Positions 1 to 7,206 of a stretch of 56,958 bases of DNA are shown one piece after another; positions within the stretch are counted from its first letter, which is position 1, and every line of letters starts with the position of its first letter. Under the pieces are notes generated by a model, which did not search any database, was not told where the DNA came from, and worked only from the letters and a program-made list of their open reading frames with translations. Both the position numbers and the translations under genes were made by a program. The DNA lies in IMG/VR virus record IMGVR_UViG_3300042563_002495, positions 1-56,958 of that record; one strand, written 5' to 3'. This DNA comes from a virus.

Positions 1-219
1 GACATGATTCAAGTTGGTAATTTCTTCTCAATGTGTCTATTTTCAAAAGTGTTGCATTTCTTACCACAAGTTTATAATGAAACCGGTCTTTTGTGTCCAC
101 ATGTTATCTCTGAACAATTCATCCGCAGACTTGGATTGCCATGGGAAGAATTTATGATTAACAAAACGATTATGCATACACCACTTGGTGAATACAAACA
201 CAAGAGTCTCTATCAATGA
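1..219 (+). CDS. C-terminal end of a WavE-like/glycosyltransferase-like protein (partial)
   Basis: The reading frame is open at the left edge, so only the last ~72 codons are visible. The segment with GLLCPHVISEQFIRRLGLP and a following HTP resembles the C-terminal part of the protein at 643-1368 (GHEMLHEQLL, then DHPFT), so I infer the same kind of surface-glycan synthesis protein. The stop overlaps the next start (ATGA). No catalytic motif is visible in the fragment. Confidence 0.45.
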   Translation, partial: DMIQVGNFFSMCLFSKVLHFLPQVYNETGLLCPHVISEQFIRRLGLPWEEFMINKTIMHTPLGEYKHKSLYQ

Positions 220-695
220 AAATGATTGCACATCGTGGTCTATTTGAAGGACCCGACAAAGGAAAAGAAAATCGTCCCAGTCAAATCCTATTGGCGTTGG
301 AAAAAGGATATGACTGTGAGATTGATCTTTGGTGGATAAAAGACCAGTGGTGGCTGGGGCATGATGAGCCACAATATATGGTCAAAGAAGAATTCATCGG
401 CAAACAAGGCCTTTGGCTACACTGTAAAAACTTAGATGCACTACACGAATTAATTGGTAGACCATTCAAGTATGTTTATTTTTGGCACCAAGAAGATGAT
501 TTCACACTAACATCAAATGATGTTATTTGGACATATCCCGGAAAAAAATTAACAAGCAAATCAGTTGCGGTCATGCCTGAAAGGTGTCCTTCCTATTGGG
601 AATATATAAAGGGTCGAAACCTTATTGGAGTCTGTACTGATTATGTCGAAAAATTCATCTCTGAAACTAGCACTGTGTCTGTCGGGACAAGCTAG
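216..695 (+). CDS. Glycerophosphodiester phosphodiesterase-like protein
   Basis: 159 residues. The N-terminus reads AHRG at 4-7, ENRP near 18, an acidic EIDLW near 35 and GHDEP near 48. This matches the order of active-site motifs in the GDPD/PI-PLC-like TIM-barrel family (HR, E, E/D, H), which hydrolyses glycerophosphodiesters. It is shorter than typical cellular GDPD enzymes (~250 aa) and may be a minimal phage version. It lies between glycan-type genes, which suggests a role in surface polysaccharide or teichoic-type substrate modification. The 3' end overlaps the next gene by 53 nt. Family call is fairly good; substrate is unknown. Confidence 0.65.
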   Translation: MKMIAHRGLFEGPDKGKENRPSQILLALEKGYDCEIDLWWIKDQWWLGHDEPQYMVKEEFIGKQGLWLHCKNLDALHELIGRPFKYVYFWHQEDDFTLTSNDVIWTYPGKKLTSKSVAVMPERCPSYWEYIKGRNLIGVCTDYVEKFISETSTVSVGTS

Positions 696-1368
696 AAGTT
701 TATTTCAAGCAAAAAACTACATTAAGAGAAATCTTTTAGATATTTACAATGTAGATGTTTTCTGCCATACATGGAAACCACAGGGTGGTATAATCCAGAT
801 GAAGATGTATGAAGATATAAATTTCATCTACGATCCAATATATCTGGCATACGATATGCCATTACCGGCAACAACAAACTCCGACATGTTTGTTCCGAAT
901 GCTTCACATCCAGCTAATTTCTGTACGTCAATGTTTTATTCAATTTATAAAGCAAACGACCTGAGAATTCGCCATCAAGTTTTAAATGATGTAAAATATG
1001 ACTTTGTTATACGAAGTAGGTTTGACCTAGCACTCAATAAAGTCATAGACTTTTCTTCTCTGGAAAAAGGCAAAGTGTATATATCGAAAGACACTGATGG
1101 ACCTAATCCATTATTGAATGACCAATTTGCCATTGCTGATCCAGACACAATGAATGTTTACGCTTCAACATATTTAAATTTGAGGCGCCTCGGTGTTCCT
1201 CTTTGTGGCCACGAAATGCTACATGAGCAACTACTAAGAAATTCTATACCAGTTGAACGTATTGATATTGACCACCCTTTTACGGATGGTAAATTTAACA
1301 TTGGAAAGCATTCCTTGATTAGAGAAGATATGGATAAATGGGTGGATATTAAGATTTGGGGTTACTAA
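643..1368 (+). CDS. WavE-like lipopolysaccharide synthesis / glycosyltransferase-like protein
   Basis: 241 residues from ATG 643; a TTG at 625 is in frame but less likely. The start LALCLSGQARSLFQ, the motif FVIRSRFDL and NDQFAIADPDTM, and a GHEMLHEQLL segment match the WavE-type family of LPS core synthesis proteins also carried by several T4-type phages. It probably adds or transfers sugars on phage or host glycans. It follows the GDPD-like gene with a 53-nt overlap. The stop codon lies inside a CTAAATAA box that resembles a T4-type late promoter for the next gene. Confidence 0.6.
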   Translation: MSKNSSLKLALCLSGQARSLFQAKNYIKRNLLDIYNVDVFCHTWKPQGGIIQMKMYEDINFIYDPIYLAYDMPLPATTNSDMFVPNASHPANFCTSMFYSIYKANDLRIRHQVLNDVKYDFVIRSRFDLALNKVIDFSSLEKGKVYISKDTDGPNPLLNDQFAIADPDTMNVYASTYLNLRRLGVPLCGHEMLHEQLLRNSIPVERIDIDHPFTDGKFNIGKHSLIREDMDKWVDIKIWGY

Positions 1369-1372
1369 ATAA
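1365..1372 (+). promoter_or_regulatory. Late-promoter-like box CTAAATAA
   Basis: CTAAATAA overlaps the stop codon of the upstream gene and sits 51 nt before the start at 1423. The T4 late promoter is TATAAATA; CTAAATA-type variants are known from T4-like cyanophages. The same 8-mer recurs at 45617 and 45882, also on stop codons. Confidence 0.45.
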
Positions 1373-1422
1373 GTAAAGAGTTGACCAAAGTGTGTTGACA
1401 GTCGCATCTCGGAGAGTAATAA

Positions 1423-2760
1423 ATGAAACCCTTTAGACACTGGCTTAATGAAAGTTTCGGTGAAGACCACAAATACTCGGCACTAAAGCCACACCATTCC
1501 TATAAAACTTCAGATGGTCATGATATTAATGTTCATGTGTTTAATAATGTCCGCGGCAAACACGCGGTATTTTTTAATAAAGATTTAAATCAGGTAACCA
1601 AACTCGTACACTGGTCGAATGGATCAGATACACCATCAAAGTCGGACTTAGAAAAAGCGGGTTACGATTCCGAATCTTTACATGAAGAAGCTGGATTGAC
1701 ACCAGATTCCGCAGGAAAAATCTCAGAATACTCTGCTGCCATTCATATGTTAGGCCACAAACATAAAGATTTGGGTACATATGGAACTGATGAACATTAT
1801 AAAGAAACTCAACCACACGAAGAAGCTATTCGTAAACTAGCCGTGGGAAAAAATGCACAGCAAGTTGGTATTAGAAAACGACATGGCCAAGAGATGGCTA
1901 GTGCCGCCTTAGAAGCAATAATGTTAAAACATGGTCCTGATGCAAAGATCACTGATGTTGGCCACACATCAAAACTTGGTGATATTGGACGTTTCACTAA
2001 AGGTAAACATAACGACTCGCAAGAAAATCCATCAGACATTGCAGTTGAAGTTAAAAATTCTTCACTCGCCAGAACACCTGATGATTCACACTATGAAGGT
2101 TTTTCGTTAAAATCGTCAAGTAAATCTAGTGCTATCACAGCGAAGAATCCTGCTATTGATATGAAGGGTATTTTACACCACGAAACCAGGGTGCTTGATT
2201 CGGAAAAAGTTTCCAGAGATGGATTACGAAAAGTACATAAGGCCATGGGTTATGGTGATATTTCTGCGGCCAATAGATCAAGAATACTAGACGTTGAAAG
2301 GAAGAAAAAGAAATCCGATCAAAAAATGACAGATTTGGAATCCACGGCAAACGAAAAAGCAAAACCAGTTAAAACAAAAATTTCATCGGAATTTCATGAC
2401 CACCTATCACATTTAATAAATAATATTGGTCAAGAAGGTCATAATATGATTGGAAAAATGTTGCAGAATCATTTGACTCCAACAACAAGTATGCCTTGGT
2501 CAAAAATACATGCTAAAGGTGACACTTTAACTAAAGTACATGCAACTGTTACTTCAGGAAGTGAATCACCTCTGAATAGAGTGTTTAAAAATAAAAATTC
2601 GAAATATGCCGCCACACAACATGGTGATAGAGTGAGCATACATAAGGTTGAAAAAGACGGAAGTTTGACCACCTTAGCACACTATTCACCTAAAACTAAA
2701 AGCAATGCATTCAAATCGGACGTACATGGTTGGAACGTAATTCCAGCCAAAGTTCACTAA
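1423..2760 (+). CDS. Putative internal head protein, possible nuclease-like fold
   Basis: 445 residues with a good Shine-Dalgarno (GGAGAG) upstream. The first ten residues MKPFRHWLNE fit the T4 capsid-targeting pattern with a prohead protease site (L8-x-E10), so the protein is probably packaged in the head, trimmed and injected. In the middle, NPSDIAVEVKNSS followed by YEGFSLKSS resembles the spacing of PD-(D/E)XK-type nucleases (PSD...EVK, then SLK), but the assignment is weak. The rest is hydrophilic and His/Lys-rich. Followed after 1 nt by another tagged gene. I do not recognise a named family. Confidence 0.55.
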   Translation: MKPFRHWLNESFGEDHKYSALKPHHSYKTSDGHDINVHVFNNVRGKHAVFFNKDLNQVTKLVHWSNGSDTPSKSDLEKAGYDSESLHEEAGLTPDSAGKISEYSAAIHMLGHKHKDLGTYGTDEHYKETQPHEEAIRKLAVGKNAQQVGIRKRHGQEMASAALEAIMLKHGPDAKITDVGHTSKLGDIGRFTKGKHNDSQENPSDIAVEVKNSSLARTPDDSHYEGFSLKSSSKSSAITAKNPAIDMKGILHHETRVLDSEKVSRDGLRKVHKAMGYGDISAANRSRILDVERKKKKSDQKMTDLESTANEKAKPVKTKISSEFHDHLSHLINNIGQEGHNMIGKMLQNHLTPTTSMPWSKIHAKGDTLTKVHATVTSGSESPLNRVFKNKNSKYAATQHGDRVSIHKVEKDGSLTTLAHYSPKTKSNAFKSDVHGWNVIPAKVH

Positions 2761-2761
2761 T

Positions 2762-3958
2762 ATGAAAACATTTAATATATTTTTAAAAGAGCAAGAAGAT
2801 CCTGAAGAAGGAGCAAGCCGTCAGATTAAACATCTTACGCACATAGAAGATCGCCCACTCCAGAACGGAGAGAGTGGTGCTAAACATGCTATCGTTTCAT
2901 TAACTGCGGCCGCGCAACATATACAGCAGGGTAAAAAAACTTCCGAACTTACAACAAAGTATGATGGTTCTCCTGCTATTGTGTATGGCCATCACCCAGA
3001 GACAGGTAAGTTTTTTGTAGCATCAAAATCAGCATTCAATAAGACACCAAAAATTAATTACACATCTGCTGATATCGAAAAAAACCACGGACACGCACCT
3101 GGTTTAGTAAAGAAATTAGGAGATGCACTAAAGCATTTACCCAAAGTTGCACCTAAAAAAGGTGTATATCAAGGTGACATGATGTTCTCACACGAAGATA
3201 AAACGCCAACAAAGAGTGGTGGTGTTTCTTTTCATCCAAATCCATCCGGCTTGACCTATACTGCACATGGAACACATGGTGACTCAGTTAAAAAAGCAAA
3301 GATTGGTGTTGTTACACACCTTTCATATACAGGTAAAGATGCGGGAAGCCTGAATGCTTCACATGAAGTTGACCATGAAAATTTCAAACCACACTCTGAT
3401 GTATTCTCGGTTGATCCTAGAATGGATACATCAAAAGTACATTTCGGTCCTAAAGATCGTGCTGAATTCAACAAACACATTGCGGCCGCACAATCTGTGC
3501 ATGATACACATGGTTCGGACATGTATGCAGGAACATCAACACATCACGGTGCCGGTGGCCACTTAGAAACTTATATGAACCACACTGTTCGTACAGGTGA
3601 AACGCCAAACCATCAGAATTTTTCCAATTGGTTAGAAAATAAGAAGAATAAAGAAATCGACAAGCTGAAAGTTGAAAAGAACCGAACTTCTAAACAAAAT
3701 GATTTAAAAGATGAATTGGGTAAAGTTGACCGAAACCGAAAACACTACAATAATTTGTTTAAGATGCACCAGCATTTACAGAAAGCAAAAAATGTGCTCA
3801 TTAATGTAATGAATCAGCACCAAGAGTTTCAACATGAACATGGTGGTGAAGCGGCTAATCCAGAAGGTTATGTCTTTCATCATGGAAAAGAATCAGATAA
3901 ATTTGTTAATCGTGCAGAATTTTCCCGTAGAAACTTTGCAGGAATCAGAAACATATGA
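2762..3958 (+). CDS. Ligase/nucleotidyltransferase-like protein with capsid-targeting N-terminus
   Basis: 398 residues. The N-terminus MKTFNIFLKE fits the head-targeting tag with a cleavage site L8-K9-E10. KYDG at 66-69 matches motif I (KxDG) of covalent nucleotidyltransferases (DNA/RNA ligases), where Lys is adenylated. QGDMMF at 137-142, GVVTHLSY near 182 and EGYVF at 368-372 could be motifs III, IIIa and IV; FVNR at 381-384 could be the motif V region. If correct this is an ATP-grasp-like ligase delivered with the DNA. The tail has a coiled-coil-like stretch (about 285-350). Overlaps the next gene by 4 nt. Catalysis is inferred only. Confidence 0.55.
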   Translation: MKTFNIFLKEQEDPEEGASRQIKHLTHIEDRPLQNGESGAKHAIVSLTAAAQHIQQGKKTSELTTKYDGSPAIVYGHHPETGKFFVASKSAFNKTPKINYTSADIEKNHGHAPGLVKKLGDALKHLPKVAPKKGVYQGDMMFSHEDKTPTKSGGVSFHPNPSGLTYTAHGTHGDSVKKAKIGVVTHLSYTGKDAGSLNASHEVDHENFKPHSDVFSVDPRMDTSKVHFGPKDRAEFNKHIAAAQSVHDTHGSDMYAGTSTHHGAGGHLETYMNHTVRTGETPNHQNFSNWLENKKNKEIDKLKVEKNRTSKQNDLKDELGKVDRNRKHYNNLFKMHQHLQKAKNVLINVMNQHQEFQHEHGGEAANPEGYVFHHGKESDKFVNRAEFSRRNFAGIRNI

Positions 3959-5868
3959 AAAAGTTTTTACAAAAAATAGAAGAAGACATGCAAACAAACA
4001 AGCCTGTTGTTATGGCTTTTGGACGTATGAATCCACCAACTATTGGTCACGAAAAGTTGGTTAACCGTGTTCAAGAAATCGCACACGATTATAATGCACC
4101 TCACCATGTTGTTATTTCACATTCTGTGGATGCTAAGAAGAATCCATTAGACGTTAAACGTAAATTGCTACACGCAAAACGTTTCTTTCCTGGTGCTAAC
4201 ATCGAATCTTCCAGCAAAGAAATGCCAACATTCTTGCAACATGCGGCTAGACTACATGCTATGGGTCATGACCATTTAGTAATGGTTGCAGGCTCAGACC
4301 GTATTCCGGAATATGAAAAGAAACTCCACCAATACAATGGTGAGGGTCCAGGTAAACTTTACAACTTCAAAAAGATTGAGGTAAAGTCTGCCGGTCACCG
4401 TGACCCCGATGCCGAGGGTGCAGAAGGTATGTCAGCATCGAAAATGCGTGAACATGCAAACAGTGGTGATTTTGCTTCTTTCCGTCAGGGTATTCCACCA
4501 CATGTGCAAGAGAAACATGCCAAAGAATTATTCCGTGATGTTCGCAAAGGTATGGGTATACACGAAAACGTGAACCACGGAATGTTCAAAGCTATTTTTA
4601 TTTCTGGTGGTCCAGGTTCAGGCAAAGATATTGTTATACGTGAAGCTATTGCTGAACAAAATGCAGTTGAAATTACTTCAACGACAGCAATATCAATTCT
4701 CAACGACAAACATAAACTCTATGAGTTTTCACGTGACACTCGCCGTGAAGCAATCCGCCAGCGTCAGCCTTTGATTATCACTGGTACAACAAACGAACAA
4801 TACAACATTATTGCCATTCGTGAAGAACTCGAAGAACTCGGCTACGAAACTATGATGGTTTTTGTTAACACAACAAATGAATCATCAAGAAAGCGTAACG
4901 AGGGCCATGAAAGAATGATGGCTGAATCTGTTCGCCAAGAAAGATGGGAAGTAACACAACTTGTTGCAGAGAAATTCAATCAGGAATTCAGAAAGTATTT
5001 GGAGTTTGACAACTCTATCGACTTGAATGAAGCAAATGAAATTGAAACGTCAGAGAAAGAGGAAGACATTTCTATCATATATGAAATGACTAACTGGTTC
5101 TTTGATACCCCCGTTGAGAATGAAATCGCCGAATCTTGGAGGGTTAGGCACAAAAAACACAACATCAATAAGATGTTTGAAAACTTTATAACAAAACCTA
5201 CATTAGAAAAGGGATACAAAAAATATGTTTCAGAAACTAAAACAAATAGCAAAGCTGTTCTTGCCGAAGGACCAAGTTGCACCTGTGGAGACAAAGCCAC
5301 ATCCTCTGGACGGTCCGACCAAAAAAGCGGTTCTTACAAACGCTACAGACTTGCCGACAACATCTGTCCAAGTTGCGAACTTGTCAGAAGACAAGGTAAG
5401 CCAGACGACATTAAAGACGGAGGAATTACCTCAAACTCCAGCTACACCTTCAGAACCTACGAAAGCAGTAGCCCAACCATCACCACCAAAGGTCCAGCAA
5501 AAGAACCCCGCTTCCAGCAAGACGCAGACAAACAAAAATCCAAGAGGCAGAAAACCTCAAACGCCGAAGCAGGCAAAGTCTTAAAGGTGGCAGGTGTATC
5601 TCCCGAATATGATACACGTGGTTCTGGTACAGTTTATCCAATGGCTGGTCTTGGTCAAGTGACATATAGAGAACAGACTGAACATAAATATGATAGTACC
5701 GCAGAGGTGACACGCAAATCTTTCAATAAGTTTAGAAAAGAATCAATTGATTCTCCTAGCACAGAAATGGGAGTCACCGGTGGCTATTACGGACCATCGA
5801 ATAAAGAACCAATGGATACTCTGAATAAGATACCCGTTAATCCTCCAACAAAGAAGAAAAAGAAATGA
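3955..5868 (+). CDS. Bifunctional nucleotidyltransferase (NMN adenylyltransferase-like) / P-loop kinase-like protein
   Basis: 637 residues. FGRMNPPTIGH (22-32) is the HxGH-type motif of the cytidylyltransferase/NMNAT superfamily and SASKMRE (160-166) fits its ISxxxxR motif, so residues ~15-190 probably form an NadM-like domain. GGPGSGKD (218-225) is a Walker A motif of a kinase-like P-loop domain. This domain pairing recalls NadR-type NAD salvage enzymes. The start MKKFLQKIEE fits the ten-residue capsid tag (I8-x-E10). The C-terminal part has CTCG and CPSC pairs that could bind zinc. Codons 424-543 overlap a second open frame (5225-5584). The C-terminal 90 residues resemble tails of other T4-type homologues, by impression only. 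Confidence 0.65.
   Translation: MKKFLQKIEEDMQTNKPVVMAFGRMNPPTIGHEKLVNRVQEIAHDYNAPHHVVISHSVDAKKNPLDVKRKLLHAKRFFPGANIESSSKEMPTFLQHAARLHAMGHDHLVMVAGSDRIPEYEKKLHQYNGEGPGKLYNFKKIEVKSAGHRDPDAEGAEGMSASKMREHANSGDFASFRQGIPPHVQEKHAKELFRDVRKGMGIHENVNHGMFKAIFISGGPGSGKDIVIREAIAEQNAVEITSTTAISILNDKHKLYEFSRDTRREAIRQRQPLIITGTTNEQYNIIAIREELEELGYETMMVFVNTTNESSRKRNEGHERMMAESVRQERWEVTQLVAEKFNQEFRKYLEFDNSIDLNEANEIETSEKEEDISIIYEMTNWFFDTPVENEIAESWRVRHKKHNINKMFENFITKPTLEKGYKKYVSETKTNSKAVLAEGPSCTCGDKATSSGRSDQKSGSYKRYRLADNICPSCELVRRQGKPDDIKDGGITSNSSYTFRTYESSSPTITTKGPAKEPRFQQDADKQKSKRQKTSNAEAGKVLKVAGVSPEYDTRGSGTVYPMAGLGQVTYREQTEHKYDSTAEVTRKSFNKFRKESIDSPSTEMGVTGGYYGPSNKEPMDTLNKIPVNPPTKKKKK
5225..5584 (+). CDS. Possible overprinted Pro/Thr/Lys-rich protein (alternate frame)
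   Basis: A 119-residue frame lies entirely inside the 3955-5868 gene. It starts MFQKLKQIAKLF and ends with a basic RGRKP-type tail, a style seen in short disordered T4-type phage proteins. In this stretch the outer frame shows unusual third positions (many C, few G and T), as expected if two frames are constrained. Against it: the Shine-Dalgarno is weak (AAGGG, ~12 nt away), and a C-rich wobble alone would create Pro/Thr/Ala-rich residues in this frame. Undecided. Confidence 0.3.
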   Translation: MFQKLKQIAKLFLPKDQVAPVETKPHPLDGPTKKAVLTNATDLPTTSVQVANLSEDKVSQTTLKTEELPQTPATPSEPTKAVAQPSPPKVQQKNPASSKTQTNKNPRGRKPQTPKQAKS

Positions 5869-6158
5869 TAAGTTTCAAAAAATTTCTAGAAGAATCTGCC
5901 GCTTGGAAGCGCAAAGAAGGTAAAAACCCAGAAGGTGGTTTGAACCAGAAGGGTATTGCTTCCTATCGTAGAGAAAATCCAGGTTCTAAGTTATCGATGG
6001 CTGTAACTACGCCACCTTCCAAATTAAAACCCGGAAGCAAAGCTGCCAATAGAAGAAAATCATTCTGTGCTAGAATGGGTGGAATGCCAGGTCCAATGAA
6101 GGACGAAAAAGGTAGACCAACTAGAAAAGCATTATCACTACGCAAATGGAACTGCTAA
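5865..6158 (+). CDS. Small conserved phage head-associated protein (DUF6321-like)
   Basis: 97 residues, ATGA overlap with the upstream gene. MISFKKFLEE fits the ten-residue head-targeting tag (L8-E9-E10). The rest is very basic, with AAWKRKEGKNPEGGLN, a KSFCARMGGMPGPM segment and a C-terminal RKALSLRKWNC, a pattern I recall as widely conserved in T4-type phage small proteins of unknown function. Basic charge and tag suggest a DNA-associated internal head protein; this is inference. Confidence 0.6.
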   Translation: MISFKKFLEESAAWKRKEGKNPEGGLNQKGIASYRRENPGSKLSMAVTTPPSKLKPGSKAANRRKSFCARMGGMPGPMKDEKGRPTRKALSLRKWNC

Positions 6159-6174
6159 TTTAACGGAGACACAA

Positions 6175-7203
6175 ATGTTCAACAAAAACGTATTCACCCA
6201 AACCGATGTTGTTGCTGACCTCATCAAAGATATCAATGAAGCCGATTTTAAGGCTAAGATGGAAGCACTCAAGGGCAATCAACACAAGATTGATAAAAAT
6301 AAGAATAATAAGATTGATGCTCACGACTTCAAAATTCTTCGTGGTGAAAAGAAGCCAATGAAAGAAGAAAGTGTAGAAGAAGCGAACAATCCTTTCGACT
6401 ATAAAAATTACAAGAGTCAGATTCCTACCAAACCGGGTGAAAAAGCTGGATTTGATTCTAAAAAAATCTCCACAGGAACTGTTTATAGCAGGAAGCCTGT
6501 TAAAGATGATGAACCAGTGAAAAAAGAAGAAATTGATCCTGATAAAGTAACGACAGATACACTCGCTGGTCGTGTTAAAGGTAAAACTTCTAATCCATTT
6601 GCTCCAAAGAAAGTGATGATAGACGTTGCAGGTAACGTTAAGGAAGAAGTTGATGAACTTGAATTTACTGCGGAAGATATCGAAAACTTTATGCAAACTG
6701 AAGAATATGAACAGCTTGATGAACTAAGCAAAAACACTCTTAAGCGTTACAAGGATGCTGCTAATAAAGATTTTTCTAAAAACTTTCAGCATGACCAAAA
6801 CTTCACGGGTGTACATTCTGCTTTAAGAACAGCAATGGCAAAAACCAACTCTGGTACGGGAGGTTTTGACCCATTAAAAGGTAGAAATAAAAATCCTTTA
6901 CGTAAACATGATGCAGTACAAGCAGGTTTAAAGACAGCCGCTGATGCAGTGACCGCAGCTAGAGCGCCATTTAAACATAAGATGAAAGTTAGAAATCAAG
7001 GAATACATCGTGCTGTTGCTCGTCTAAACAAAGAAGAAGTTGAACAAGTTGATGAACGCACTCTAACTAAAGGTGAAACTGGTGAAAAAGAACGTATCGT
7101 TAAGGGGATGAAAAAATCTCTTGCAGGTTTCAAAGAGCGTTACGGTAAAGATGCGAAATCTGTAATTTATGCAACAGCAACGAAGGCCGCTAAAAAGGAC
7201 TAA
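6175..7203 (+). CDS. Head/internal protein with EF-hand-like loop and prohead-protease-like sites
   Basis: 342 residues, Shine-Dalgarno ACGGAGA. Residues 40-51 (D-x-N-x-N-N-K-I-D-x-x-D) match a 12-residue EF-hand/dockerin-type calcium loop, with Asn instead of Gly at position 6. EEYEQLDELSKNTLKRYKDA and EEVEQVDERTL are copies of a motif that recurs in the next protein and contains L/V-D-E, similar to the (L/I)-x-E cleavage site of T4 gp21. The C-terminus KERYGKDAKSVIYATATK resembles a tail found in T4-type head proteins. Probably a packaged or scaffold-related protein that is processed in the prohead. Confidence 0.6.
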   Translation: MFNKNVFTQTDVVADLIKDINEADFKAKMEALKGNQHKIDKNKNNKIDAHDFKILRGEKKPMKEESVEEANNPFDYKNYKSQIPTKPGEKAGFDSKKISTGTVYSRKPVKDDEPVKKEEIDPDKVTTDTLAGRVKGKTSNPFAPKKVMIDVAGNVKEEVDELEFTAEDIENFMQTEEYEQLDELSKNTLKRYKDAANKDFSKNFQHDQNFTGVHSALRTAMAKTNSGTGGFDPLKGRNKNPLRKHDAVQAGLKTAADAVTAARAPFKHKMKVRNQGIHRAVARLNKEEVEQVDERTLTKGETGEKERIVKGMKKSLAGFKERYGKDAKSVIYATATKAAKKD

Positions 7204-7206
7204 GCA

